Assembly (NCBI GenBank): GCA_013032095.1
Contig: WQBJ01000018.1
Coordinates: forward strand, 23,426 to 87,425
Direction: 5' to 3'
From: Ruegeria atlantica
Lineage (GTDB): Bacteria > Pseudomonadota > Alphaproteobacteria > Rhodobacterales > Rhodobacteraceae
Length of the DNA stretch: 64,000 bases
The translations under genes were made by a program, and so were the position numbers. Below the pieces are notes generated by a model. It was not told where the DNA came from and made no database searches. It worked only from the letters and a program-made list of their open reading frames with translations. Positions 46,500 through 56,233 of the stretch are shown one piece after another. Each line of letters opens with the position of its first letter. Position 1 is the stretch's first letter.

Positions 46500-47884
46500 G
46501 CCGTCATCACCCAGACATCCATCGGTGTTTCCACCCCACGGACAGCGCGTTTCTCATACTTCTCAAATCCGGTCATCAGCTCGGATGCATTGCGGTCCTC
46601 GACCAGTAGCTGGCTCCGAACCACATCGCTTATGATAACTTTTGCCTGAAATTCTCGAGTCAGCGCCTCCAGCTTGGCTGCCACATTCACCGAGTCCCCG
46701 ATCACCGCGAACTCCAGCCGATTGACCCCGATATCACCCAAAACGACTGAGCCATAGTGAACCCCAATCCCAACGTGAATCTCAGGCTCGCCCGCCCGAC
46801 GGCGTTCAACGTTCCAGCGATCAATCACGGCGACCATGCCCCGCGCGCAGGCCACCGCGTTGCTTGCATCCAGCGGTGTCGGTACCGGAGTGCCAAACGT
46901 GGCCATCAATCCATCGCCCAGATACTTGTCGAGCGTCCCGTGATGGCGAAACACCTCACCCTCCATCCGGGCGTGGAACCCGCGTAACACCTCGATCACT
47001 TCATATGGATCGCGTCCAGCCGCATATTTTGTGAATCCGACGATATCGATAAACAGAACGGCGATATTCTCTTTGCGCACTTGTTTGAGCGGCTCGTCAT
47101 TCTGGCTCAATTCCTCCACCACGTTCGGAGAAAAATACCGCGAAAGGTTCGCTCGTTCCCGCTCCAGCCCCGCATTGGTCATCAGCAACCGGTTTAGCCG
47201 CCGCATCGATACACCCAGCGTCACCGCCACCATCATGAACACGACAACCTGCTGGATGCGCTGAGAAGCCATAAAACTGTTGGGGTCCAAAAACTCACCC
47301 ACATCGGGATACCCAGCCAAAGCCTCAGCCACGCGCTCACTGAGACCGGGCATCGGCGTTGCCACCCACCACGCGATGATCCACCCGGCGGTCCAGACTA
47401 AGGCTGTCCACGACCCGATGGCAATTACGGTTCGCCAGGAATACGCCAGCGTTCCGGCCGCCAGAATGATAAAGAAATACTGGAAGTTATCGAACCTGTA
47501 CTGCATCGCCAGCGGCCGGACATCGTCGCTGAACGGGTTGGGAACGATCATGCCCAAGGTCATGATCAGCAGATCCACAAAGATCAGCAGCAATTCGGTC
47601 CGTGACTGCCCCACCCGGCCTGCTCGCCGAATAAACCAGCCGTTCGCGCAGATCAGCAGCAAGATGAAATGATACCAAAGCACCTCCCAATGCGGGTTGA
47701 GAAAGATCAGCAGCACCGCGGTCAGCGCCATCGCGATCCAGCGAGCACGGACAGCGAGTTCCAACCCTTCGCGTTTATGCCTTTCCAGCGCGGCTTCAGT
47801 GTATTGGTTCTCGAGATCGTATGTGTCCGGTCGGGTCACAAAAAACCGGTCAAAGCGGGATTCACTGGCTGAAACATCCGACAT
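46496..47884 (-). CDS. Membrane-bound class III adenylate/guanylate cyclase
   Basis: A 462-residue protein: about six membrane helices in residues 45-240, then a class III cyclase domain (about 270-450). Metal-binding Asp280 lies in FIDIVGF and the second aspartate in YLGDGLMATFG. The transition-state position is AANVAAKLE-like with Asn400, but Lys404 stands where arginine is usual; activity may be weaker or different. No HAMP domain is seen. AAGGAG precedes the ATG at 47884, which is preferred over an upstream frame extension to 47980. Makes cAMP or cGMP. Confidence 0.9.
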   Translation of the reverse strand: MSDVSASESRFDRFFVTRPDTYDLENQYTEAALERHKREGLELAVRARWIAMALTAVLLIFLNPHWEVLWYHFILLLICANGWFIRRAGRVGQSRTELLLIFVDLLIMTLGMIVPNPFSDDVRPLAMQYRFDNFQYFFIILAAGTLAYSWRTVIAIGSWTALVWTAGWIIAWWVATPMPGLSERVAEALAGYPDVGEFLDPNSFMASQRIQQVVVFMMVAVTLGVSMRRLNRLLMTNAGLERERANLSRYFSPNVVEELSQNDEPLKQVRKENIAVLFIDIVGFTKYAAGRDPYEVIEVLRGFHARMEGEVFRHHGTLDKYLGDGLMATFGTPVPTPLDASNAVACARGMVAVIDRWNVERRRAGEPEIHVGIGVHYGSVVLGDIGVNRLEFAVIGDSVNVAAKLEALTREFQAKVIISDVVRSQLLVEDRNASELMTGFEKYEKRAVRGVETPMDVWVMTA

Positions 47885-47949
47885 TGCACAAGCTCCTTCA
47901 CTGCGCCGCAGGATACAGAAGGCGCGGATTGAAACCAGATGTTGAGAAA

Positions 47950-47977
47950 ACAAAAGACCCCGCCGAGATCGGCGGGG
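47950..47977 (-). terminator. Terminator downstream of ccrM
   Basis: On the minus strand an eight-base-pair GC stem (47958-47965 with 47970-47977) with a four-base loop is followed by TCTTTTGTTTT. It lies 52 bases beyond the ccrM stop and upstream of the cyclase gene. Confidence 0.82.
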
Positions 47978-48028
47978 CAAGGCGTAGTGCCTTGTGTCAG
48001 GCCACAGGCACCGGCGGTGTTCGTGAAA

Positions 48029-49138
<1,110 letters not shown>

Positions 49139-49184
49139 TCAAGTATCCACGGCGCTTTTGCGCTCATTTGGTTGAGACTAGGAT

Positions 49185-49223
49185 GAGTCAAAGACGATTC
49201 GTCGTCAATTTCTTTTTTGAATC
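49185..49223. promoter_or_regulatory. Cluster of three GANTC sites upstream of ccrM
   Basis: GAGTC (49185-49189), GATTC (49196-49200) and GAATC (49219-49223) fall within 39 bases of the 107-base gap between rnhB and ccrM. GANTC is the target of the enzyme encoded here. In Caulobacter, GANTC sites in the ccrM promoter link its transcription to the methylation state after replication. Confidence 0.7.
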
Positions 49224-49236
49224 AGCGACTTACGAT

Positions 49237-49854
49237 TTACTCTTGATACAAGATATTGTGTACCGGCTTGAACGAACGTCTATGGTGTGGGGTCACCCCA
49301 AGATTTCGCAGCGCGTCCCTGTGTTGTTTCGACGGATAACCCGCGTTTGTCTCCCAACCGTAGCCCGGATGCTGTTGCGCCAAATCCACCATCAGTTGAT
49401 CACGCCAGTTTTTGGCTATGATCGACGCCGCCGCAATCGAGACCGAATGCGCGTCGCCTTTGACCACCGCCTCAGCCGGGATTGTCAGGCCGCGCGGGAT
49501 CATGTTGCCGTCGATCAACAGATAGTCCGGCGGCGGATCCAATGCGGCAACGGCACGCTCCATCGCCAGATGCGAGGCACGCAAGATGTTGTGTTCGTCG
49601 ATCTCGGCCACCGAGGCCTCGGCAATCGCGATCTCCGCCCTCTCGCGCAGAGCGTCCTCCAGCATGGCCCGACGTTTCGCAGTCAGTTTTTTCGAGTCGT
49701 TCAACCCTTCGGGTATATCCTCAGGGTTCAGAATCACGGCGGCTGCAACCACAGGCCCGGCCAGCGGCCCTCGGCCCACCTCGTCCACGCCAGCAATCCT
49801 CAGATAGCCTTGCGTCGCGGCGGCTTTCTCAATTTCATAATCCGGAGTCGTCAT
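49237..49854 (-). CDS. rnhB: Ribonuclease HII
   Basis: A 205-residue type 2 RNase H with catalytic Asp24-Glu25 in GVDEVGRGPLAGPVV, a further aspartate in LLIDGN near residue 118 and the C-terminal GYPSKQH motif. It removes misincorporated ribonucleotides and RNA primers. The start at 49854 is chosen because homologues begin just before the YLRIAGVDE strand; the frame is open to 49947 but crosses the upstream terminator. Confidence 0.95.
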   Translation of the reverse strand: MTTPDYEIEKAAATQGYLRIAGVDEVGRGPLAGPVVAAAVILNPEDIPEGLNDSKKLTAKRRAMLEDALRERAEIAIAEASVAEIDEHNILRASHLAMERAVAALDPPPDYLLIDGNMIPRGLTIPAEAVVKGDAHSVSIAAASIIAKNWRDQLMVDLAQQHPGYGWETNAGYPSKQHRDALRNLGVTPHHRRSFKPVHNILYQE

Positions 49855-49890
49855 GCCCACGGAAAATCGCGTTTCGCCGCGCATCGCAAG

Positions 49891-49922
49891 AAAAAAGAGA
49901 GGGCAGCTTGCGCCACCCTCTC
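49891..49922 (-). terminator. Terminator downstream of the basic exported-protein gene
   Basis: On the minus strand a GAGAGGG/CCCTCTC seven-base-pair stem (49897-49903 with 49916-49922) is followed by six Ts (49891-49896). It lies 41 bases after the stop of the exported-protein gene and just ahead of rnhB. Confidence 0.8.
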
Positions 49923-49963
49923 CCGCGTGACGCTTCTGCGGCGCCACTCCTGCTCGAAACTTT

Positions 49964-50452
49964 TTACTTATTACTCACGCGGTATCCCTGCTGACGAAGG
50001 CAACCGGGGTGATATGCCCGCTTAACCTTTTCGCCGTCCCAGAACCCGACCTTGCACTGCTCCGGCAGGCTTTTGCTGTACTTGTAATGCTTGCTCAGGC
50101 AGGTCTTGCCCAACAGCCGTTGTTTGGGCGAATACCCTTTGTGTTTGCGCAAGCATCGTTGCGGCAGGTTATAGCGCGCAACGCGTTCCGGCAGCGGGCG
50201 CACGTGATGCGGCCTTTGCTTTGGCTTCTTGTGCACGTGCTTTTGGGGCGCCTTATATATGTGATTGTAGTTATGCGTCACGGTGTTCTTTTTGCGCTCG
50301 TCGTCAAAATGTTTCACTGCAACGCCAAGCAACGCAATCGCCGCCAACCCACCAAGAATATCTTCAACATCAGCAGCCCGCGCCTGTGACGCTGAAATGC
50401 CGGTAATGGCAATCGCAGACGCAACGATCAGGGCGATAAACTTCTTATGCAT
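49964..50452 (-). CDS. Exported, highly basic cysteine-containing protein of unknown function
   Basis: A 162-residue protein with a signal peptide cleaved near ARA (residue 26). A short glycine-rich hydrophobic segment (32-49) follows, then a histidine-, lysine- and proline-rich linker (58-90) and a C-terminal part with four cysteines (100, 118, 133, 151) that could form two disulfides. The mature protein is very positively charged, so binding to peptidoglycan, LPS or nucleic acid is conceivable. No family recognised. A clear terminator follows. Confidence 0.72.
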   Translation of the reverse strand: MHKKFIALIVASAIAITGISASQARAADVEDILGGLAAIALLGVAVKHFDDERKKNTVTHNYNHIYKAPQKHVHKKPKQRPHHVRPLPERVARYNLPQRCLRKHKGYSPKQRLLGKTCLSKHYKYSKSLPEQCKVGFWDGEKVKRAYHPGCLRQQGYRVSNK

Positions 50453-50628
50453 GGTGCTTGTCCTTCAATGGTCTTTAGGTGCCCGCTAACGGGCCGTGTG
50501 CTCGATACCCCGACACTGGTTGACCGTTATGCAGACAAGCAATAACGGGCCGGTGTTATCCGATATCAGCCCCGCGAAACCCCTTATGTTATTGAATATC
50601 CCACCAACCCATGCGCAGGATGCGGCCT

Positions 50629-50916
50629 ATGAAACAGATCCTCTCTTCTCTGGTCCTGCTGGCCCTGATATCGCTTGGCACCGCCGCTTCGGCGGACGAT
50701 TGCTATGCCGACTACAAGGCCAAGCAGGACAATCCGCTGCGCTTGCACTATGGCGTCATGCAGGTGTCATCCTGCGGTAAAGGGCAGGCAAAAAAAGAAG
50801 TCGCCCAACGCCTGAAAGGGTCGGGCTGGACCCTGCTGAACGTGATGTCCGTGTTCGGGCCGGAAGGGTTGGATAAAAGGAAGGCCAATGCCGGACAGTT
50901 CTATCTCCGTTACTGA
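50629..50916 (+). CDS. Small exported two-cysteine protein of unknown function
   Basis: A 95-residue protein with a signal peptide ending AASA (about residue 22) and a mature part of about 73 residues. The mature part has one cysteine three residues in and another near its middle (SSCGKG), suggesting a single disulfide. AGGA precedes the ATG at 50629, which is preferred over 50611. Its last 29 bases overlap the start of the membrane winged-helix gene, so the two are co-translated. No family is recognised with confidence; a periplasmic partner of the downstream protein is a reasonable inference. Confidence 0.75.
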   Translation: MKQILSSLVLLALISLGTAASADDCYADYKAKQDNPLRLHYGVMQVSSCGKGQAKKEVAQRLKGSGWTLLNVMSVFGPEGLDKRKANAGQFYLRY

Positions 50917-51589
50917 GGCCCGCCGATCCGGTGTCAGACTGGTTGGCGCGGGCATCGCGGCGATCGTTGTGCTTCTGGTGACAGCGGCGATCTTTCTTTT
51001 CTGGACCCTGCCCGACGCCAATGCGTTTAACGCGCGGGTTGAGCGGTTGTTCATCGAGAGCGACCTGACCTCGCAGACCGAAATCCGCCTGCTTGAGATT
51101 CTGGCCCAATCCGGCACCGCCTTTGCCGATACTTTGTCCAGCTACCGAATGGTGATTTTCGTGCTGCTGGTCTTCGCCACTGCCATGCTGGTGACGGCCC
51201 TGGTGTTTCTGGTGATGCTTGTCACTCTGAACCGACGCATGGCCCAGATCGAGCGCACCGGCATTCAAGTGACCTCATTGCTGATCAGCCGCGAAGAGAA
51301 CACCGTTTATCTGAACAATATGGACTTCAAACTGACCCCGGCCGCGATGGAGACCTTGTCGGTGCTGGCCGAATCCAGACTGGATGACGAAGTTCTCTCC
51401 GGCGTTCAGATCGAGGCAATGATTTCCGGCAAGGATGCGGCTGATTGTGATGAGGCTGCAGGGGCAACACGCATCAAACGGCTGCGTGACGCGTTGGGAA
51501 ATCAAATGGTCAGCGAGCTTCTGGTCAAGAACATCGCCAAAAAGGGCTATATGCTGTCGATCGAAAAAGACGTGATTCAGATGGTCTGA
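50888..51589 (+). CDS. Two-helix membrane protein with C-terminal OmpR-like winged helix
   Basis: A 233-residue protein. Membrane helices are predicted at about 17-40 and 88-114, separated by a 45-residue loop expected in the periplasm. The C-terminal part (about 138-228) has the pattern of an OmpR-type winged helix: a leading beta strand, LTPAAMETLSVLA, then ATRIKRLRDALG recognition-helix-like sequence and the closing KNIAKKGYML hairpin. This is ToxR-like logic with reversed order (membrane part first). It overlaps the small exported protein gene and probably acts as a membrane-bound regulator. Function inferred only. Confidence 0.72.
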   Translation: MPDSSISVTEARRSGVRLVGAGIAAIVVLLVTAAIFLFWTLPDANAFNARVERLFIESDLTSQTEIRLLEILAQSGTAFADTLSSYRMVIFVLLVFATAMLVTALVFLVMLVTLNRRMAQIERTGIQVTSLLISREENTVYLNNMDFKLTPAAMETLSVLAESRLDDEVLSGVQIEAMISGKDAADCDEAAGATRIKRLRDALGNQMVSELLVKNIAKKGYMLSIEKDVIQMV

Positions 51590-51695
51590 TCCTTTCGCAT
51601 CGTAAAGGGCCTATGTGGTAAAATGCCGGTGACACCCCTTGGAATGCTCGGGGCAAACGCCCATCCTATATAGACTCGCGTCAGGGAGTCTGAAG

Positions 51696-53267
51696 ATGAA
51701 TGTGTACACCACACCTTCGACCAAGGGCTATGGGATCTCGGTTGAGCCTCTGAAAGGTCGGATCGCGATATTCCGGGATGACATTCTGCTGGCCGAAAGC
51801 ACCGACGCAAAGGTCATGTATGAAACACGGCTGCCCGCCACGATCTATGTCCCGCGTGCGGATGTTTGCGTGGATCTGGGTGGCGAGACCGAACTGCAGA
51901 CCTTTTGCCCCTTCAAAGGCACGGCCACCTACCACGACGTCATTCTGGATGGCCAGCGTCTGGCCAATTCCGTCTGGGCCTATGAAGAAGCGCTACCAGA
52001 AAGCATTGCCATTCAAGGATGTGTCGGCTTTATGCCCAACGCCTACACACATGTCGATCTGGGGGACAACACCCTGAGGGAGCCTGAGGATGGCAATATC
52101 AGTGGCCCGCTGATTGACTGGCTGATGCGCGGTGCATCCGAGAATGGCACTCCTGAAGCCTTTACCAAAGCGCTTGCCGAAAAGATGCTAGAGCACGGTA
52201 TCGCCATTCAACGCCTCAGTATTCTGGCCTGGTCATTACATCCGCTGATCGCGGGCAAACACTATATCTGGGAAAAGGATGCGGCCGAAATTTCAACAAA
52301 CGTGCCCACCTACGAAATCCACGATCACCCAGCATATATAAACAGCCCGTTGCGCCACGTCTCAAACGGACTGGGCGGTGTTCGCCAGCGACTGAACGAC
52401 GAAAACCCTCACAATAGCTTTCCGATTATGGAAGACCTGAGAGCCAAAGGCGCCACCGATTACGTCGCCATGCCTTTGCCGTTCTCGGATGGTCGGACAA
52501 ATGTGCTGACCCTGACCTGCGATCACCCGGACGGTTTCACCACGGAAAACCTTGGGCTTGTGTTCGAGTGCTCGGCAGTCATCGCGCGGTTCTACGAAGT
52601 TTTCATGCAGCGCGAAAACGCGCAGGTGTTGTTGGAAACCTATGTCGGCAAACGCTCTGGTGCACGCGTTTTAGGCGGCGAGATTCGCCGTGGCGACGGC
52701 GATGAGATCGACGCTGCCATCATGTTTTGCGACCTGCGAAACTCAACCAGTTTGGAAGAACAGCTTGGCCGCACTGCCTATATCAACCTGCTGAACGATT
52801 TTTTTGAAACCGTATCCGGCATCGTGCACGAAAACGGCGGAGAGGTTTTGAAGTTTATCGGCGACGCTGTGCTGGCAGTCTTTCCCGAGGGTGAAGATTC
52901 AATCGTCGCACGCGGGAACGCGCAGAAGTCGGCCGTTGAAATCGTTGAAAAACTGGGTGAGTTCCGCCTTGCTGGCACTGACAGCCATTGCGATTGCTCG
53001 ATCGGTGTTGCTTACGGACGTGTCACTTACGGCAATGTAGGGTCACGCGAGCGGCTGGACTTTACTGTGATTGGGCAGGCCGCGAATGTTGCCGCTCGAC
53101 TGGGGGAATACGGGAAAACAGTGGGGCACCGGATTGTCGTCTCGGCCGATATTCAACCCGCATGCGCCAACGCTTTGCCGCTTGGAGACGTCAAACTGCA
53201 CAACGTATCACAGCCGGTAACGTCCTACGCGCTCAGAACCTCGGCAGACGTTGTACTGAACGCCTGA
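51696..53267 (+). CDS. DUF427-class III adenylate/guanylate cyclase fusion
   Basis: A 523-residue soluble protein with three parts. Residues of about 15-125 match DUF427 (FCPFKGTATYHDV, SVWAYEEALPES). A middle sensory-like region (about 150-330) resembles that of other alphaproteobacterial cyclases. The cyclase domain (about 340-515) has metal ligands Asp346 and Asp390 and transition-state residues Asn464 and Arg468 intact, so it should be active. It makes cAMP or cGMP. The ATG at 51696 follows AGGGAG. Divergence from typical cyclases lies in the N-terminal DUF427, a fold of unknown role, possibly ligand binding. Confidence 0.87.
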   Translation: MNVYTTPSTKGYGISVEPLKGRIAIFRDDILLAESTDAKVMYETRLPATIYVPRADVCVDLGGETELQTFCPFKGTATYHDVILDGQRLANSVWAYEEALPESIAIQGCVGFMPNAYTHVDLGDNTLREPEDGNISGPLIDWLMRGASENGTPEAFTKALAEKMLEHGIAIQRLSILAWSLHPLIAGKHYIWEKDAAEISTNVPTYEIHDHPAYINSPLRHVSNGLGGVRQRLNDENPHNSFPIMEDLRAKGATDYVAMPLPFSDGRTNVLTLTCDHPDGFTTENLGLVFECSAVIARFYEVFMQRENAQVLLETYVGKRSGARVLGGEIRRGDGDEIDAAIMFCDLRNSTSLEEQLGRTAYINLLNDFFETVSGIVHENGGEVLKFIGDAVLAVFPEGEDSIVARGNAQKSAVEIVEKLGEFRLAGTDSHCDCSIGVAYGRVTYGNVGSRERLDFTVIGQAANVAARLGEYGKTVGHRIVVSADIQPACANALPLGDVKLHNVSQPVTSYALRTSADVVLNA

Positions 53268-53285
53268 ACGCGCGATTTAGGGCCT

Positions 53286-54077
53286 CTAAGCTCCCAGCAG
53301 GATCAGCGCGGTTTGCGCCGGAGAAATTGTGTTTTGCAACTGGGCGATCTGGCTGCGTGCCAGATATTGGTCCGTCAGCGTGGCAACAGACGCTTCATCG
53401 GTAAACTGCGCCAGATCATCCGATCCGGTCAGAGCCGTCAGCCTGCCCTTGAAGACCTCAAGCTGACTGTCGATATCCAGTTGAGCAAAGCTAGAGGGCA
53501 GGCCAAGCGCCGTTTCCATCAAGCTTCGCAGCGGAGGCTGGCCCATCAATTCGAACCATTTGGTGTCCGCATTGCTATCCTGAGCCGCCAAGTCCGCCAA
53601 GGTGTGCTGCGCGTAAAGCGAGATGCGCATCGTCTCATCCGTCTCACCGACGGCGATTTCAAATCGGGACACCACATTGTCCTGCGCAATCACCTCCATT
53701 TCAGTGATCAAACCCGTCTTGCGTACCTCGCCCGGCCCAAAACCGAAAGCTTCGGAAAACTCCCGATACCTTTTGTCCGCCAACCGGTTGGGCAAGGCAT
53801 CATCAGCACTGGTGCCATCCGACAGGATTTTCTGAATGAAATATCTATTGTCGATGTCATCCTCCAGCCCGAAGGCCCCCAATGCCACTTGCAGCAAGCG
53901 CCGGTCCGAAACCAGGTCTTGGGCTGTTTGCACTTTGCCGATATTCTCAAGGAAGTATTGCCTTTCCCGTTCACTAACGGCCGATGACGAAAAGCTTTCA
54001 AGCTGCGCATCATAGGTGCGTTGCAAGAAACGCCAACCCACGATACCGCCGGACGGAACGACAGGCTGGAACGTCAT
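53286..54077 (-). CDS. DUF1217 flagellar-cluster protein
   Basis: A 263-residue protein of DUF1217, a family found in flagellar clusters of Rhodobacterales and rhizobia. The sequence is mostly helical, with ERQYFLENIGKVQTAQDLVSDRRLLQVALGAFGL-type repeats in the first half, and no enzyme motif. Its start overlaps the flbT stop by four bases, placing it last in the fliC-flaF-flbT operon. A structural or assembly role in the flagellum is inferred from position. Confidence 0.85.
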   Translation of the reverse strand: MTFQPVVPSGGIVGWRFLQRTYDAQLESFSSSAVSERERQYFLENIGKVQTAQDLVSDRRLLQVALGAFGLEDDIDNRYFIQKILSDGTSADDALPNRLADKRYREFSEAFGFGPGEVRKTGLITEMEVIAQDNVVSRFEIAVGETDETMRISLYAQHTLADLAAQDSNADTKWFELMGQPPLRSLMETALGLPSSFAQLDIDSQLEVFKGRLTALTGSDDLAQFTDEASVATLTDQYLARSQIAQLQNTISPAQTALILLGA

Positions 54078-54478
54078 TGTTGATACGCCATCAAGCGTTC
54101 TTCACGCGGCAGCAGGACCCGCAGAGATTTCAGACATTTGTAATATTGCTCGGCCAGCAAAGCCTCGGTGGCCTCGGACAGCACACGGCGGCTGTCAGCA
54201 TCGGTAAAGACCTGACTCAATTCTTCAACCCGGCGCAAAAGCTGTTGTCGCGCGCGGTCTGGCTCCATATCGCCCGACAAAACAAGCTGGGCGGCATAAC
54301 ACACCCGCCGCACGGGAGTGTTCACCTCATCCGGATGAATGGCATCACGCAGACGCAGCACGTTCGCGTCCGGTGTCATGATCGAGAACCGACTACGGCG
54401 ATCCCCATTCTCAACGACAACGCCGTTGATCAGCACCCTCTCTTTCGGTGCCAGTTTCAGAACCAGCCCACCCATCAA
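54074..54478 (-). CDS. flbT: Flagellin translation regulator FlbT
   Basis: A 134-residue FlbT protein with LKLAPKERVLINGVVVENGDRR near the N-terminus and the LREERL-type C-terminal region. In Caulobacter FlbT binds the 5' leader of flagellin mRNA and promotes its decay until the hook is complete; in some relatives it activates instead. It overlaps flaF by four bases upstream and the DUF1217 gene by four bases downstream. Confidence 0.93.
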   Translation of the reverse strand: MMGGLVLKLAPKERVLINGVVVENGDRRSRFSIMTPDANVLRLRDAIHPDEVNTPVRRVCYAAQLVLSGDMEPDRARQQLLRRVEELSQVFTDADSRRVLSEATEALLAEQYYKCLKSLRVLLPREERLMAYQQ

Positions 54479-54849
54479 GTTGCCCCCATCTGCCGCAGGC
54501 CGCGCAGAACAGCCATGTTGATCTCAAGAAGAGGCTCCACGGTTGCCTTGTTTCCCAGAACCTGACTGCTGTGCAGCTCTGTAAACTCTGCCAGATAGAA
54601 AATCCGCGCCCGCAATTCGTTGGGTAAGGCGTTGTCGGAGTCCGACACTCCGGTTGCTAGAACGGACCACAAGCGACGGTTTTCGTGCAATGCCTGAACG
54701 AACCCGTTAAAATCGGTTTTGCGCCGGGCGGCTGCCGCTTTGAGCCGATGCGTGATCTTGGAAATCGCCTCGTATTCGGTGTCGCGCGGAGTACGTGTCG
54801 GAGCGGAGGTCCGTGCATAGGCACGTTGTGCAAGAGTTTGTGGTGTCAC
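54475..54849 (-). CDS. flaF: Flagellin regulator FlaF
   Basis: A 124-residue FlaF protein, nearly all helical, with the TEYEAISKITHRLKAA segment and the NRRLWSVLATGVSDSDN core typical of the family. FlaF is needed for flagellin translation or secretion and works against FlbT. The GTG at 54849 behind GGAAGGA is preferred over the TTG at 54864. It lies 77 bases downstream of flagellin, across a GC-rich hairpin. Confidence 0.92.
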   Translation of the reverse strand: MTPQTLAQRAYARTSAPTRTPRDTEYEAISKITHRLKAAAARRKTDFNGFVQALHENRRLWSVLATGVSDSDNALPNELRARIFYLAEFTELHSSQVLGNKATVEPLLEINMAVLRGLRQMGAT

Positions 54850-54888
54850 TTGAAATCCTTCCAATAGGCCGTCTTTTGGCGGTCAGGA

Positions 54889-54912
54889 TCGGGGCGCTGT
54901 TCCACGCCCCGA
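54889..54912 (-). other. GC hairpin in the fliC-flaF intergenic region
   Basis: An eight-base-pair stem (54889-54896 with 54905-54912) with an eight-base loop lies between the flagellin stop and the flaF start. No T-run follows on the minus strand, so it is better explained as an mRNA-stabilising or attenuating element than as a full terminator. Confidence 0.5.
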
Positions 54913-54926
54913 CCAGGTTCCGAAGG

Positions 54927-56138
54927 TTAACGGAACAGCGACAGGATCGACTGCGGTGCCTGGTTGGCGATCGACAGAGACTGGGTGGCCAACTGCTGCT
55001 GCACCTGGAGAGCCTGCAGACGGGCCGAGGTCTCTTCCATATCGGCGTCGACCATCGAACCAATGCCGGACTTGAACGAGTCAGTCAGCTTGGAGACAAA
55101 GTCCTGCTGCGTTTCGATACGACCCTGCGCCGAGCCAAAGGCCGCAGCGGCATCAATCGACGTGTCGATCAGCGTTTCGACGGTCCCCAGCGCAGCTGCA
55201 GCACCGCCGCTGGTCGAGACGTCAATTGAAGACAGCGCCCCAAGACCACCTGCACCAGCATTTGTGAACTGACCGCTGACAGTAAGGTCATTCCCTCCGC
55301 CATTGGTGAAATTCAGCGTACCCGGCGCACCGCTGTCATAGTCGACAGTCAAGCCAGCAACACCCAGCTCATCGACCTTGGCTTTCAGCGCAACCGCAAC
55401 GATATCGGCTGTGGTGGTGGATGCAGCGTCATCAGCGGACACTGTGTAAGACACAGTCTGATCACCGACAGTCAGGCTAACGCTGTCCCCGGCAGCGAAG
55501 GCTGCACCGTTCTCGGCAATTTCGATCTGTTCGTTGCCACCACTATTGTCGAGCGCGATGGCCACGGTATCACCGTTAGCCGACGCACCAGCCGAACTGC
55601 CCGAGAAAATGTCATTGGCGGTGTAACCGCCGATCGACAAATCCTGACCGGCTACACTGATGGACGACGCCGTAACGCCACCGGTGCTGTCACGATCCAG
55701 CGACGACAGGATCGAGGCTGACCCCGCCGAGCCGTCAACAAGATTTAAACCGTTGAACTGTGCTGCGCCAACAACCGAGGCGATCTGATCGCGTAGGGCG
55801 GTCACATCATCATTAATCTTGCCCCGGTCAACGTTGTCTTCCTGTGCGGCGACGATTTTCTCTTTCATCTGGGTCAGCAGGTCAGTCACGGTTTCCGACG
55901 CATTCCGTGCCACGGCAACAGTCGATTCGCCCAATGCAAGGCTGTCCTTGATCGCATTGAAGCCTTTGACGTCAGATTCCATGACTTTGGAGATTGCCCA
56001 GACGGCCGAGTTGTCCTTGGCGGTCGCAACGTCCTTACCGGTCGAAATCGCGTTCTGGGTCATTTCCAGGTTCTTGTTGACCGATTTCAGGGTTTGCAGC
56101 GCCACCATTGCGCCATTGTTTGTCAGAATGCTGGACAT
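54927..56138 (-). CDS. fliC: Flagellin
   Basis: A 403-residue flagellin. Conserved N-terminal D0/D1 helices (SSILTNNGAMVALQTLKSVN, then ISTGKDVATAKDNSA) and C-terminal helices (LQVQQQLATQSLSIANQAPQSILSLFR) flank a variable, glycine- and serine-rich middle (about 150-310). It polymerises into the filament. AAGGAAG precedes the ATG. The leader upstream contains a hairpin that might be a target for FlbT. Confidence 0.96.
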   Translation of the reverse strand: MSSILTNNGAMVALQTLKSVNKNLEMTQNAISTGKDVATAKDNSAVWAISKVMESDVKGFNAIKDSLALGESTVAVARNASETVTDLLTQMKEKIVAAQEDNVDRGKINDDVTALRDQIASVVGAAQFNGLNLVDGSAGSASILSSLDRDSTGGVTASSISVAGQDLSIGGYTANDIFSGSSAGASANGDTVAIALDNSGGNEQIEIAENGAAFAAGDSVSLTVGDQTVSYTVSADDAASTTTADIVAVALKAKVDELGVAGLTVDYDSGAPGTLNFTNGGGNDLTVSGQFTNAGAGGLGALSSIDVSTSGGAAAALGTVETLIDTSIDAAAAFGSAQGRIETQQDFVSKLTDSFKSGIGSMVDADMEETSARLQALQVQQQLATQSLSIANQAPQSILSLFR

Positions 56139-56233
56139 AGCTTTCTTCCTTTTCCGTTCGGGCTATTTGCGCCCATGCTTACCCCGCATCACAGGCGGGC
56201 TTTGACGTCTTTCTGATCATTGCGATCCGCCGT

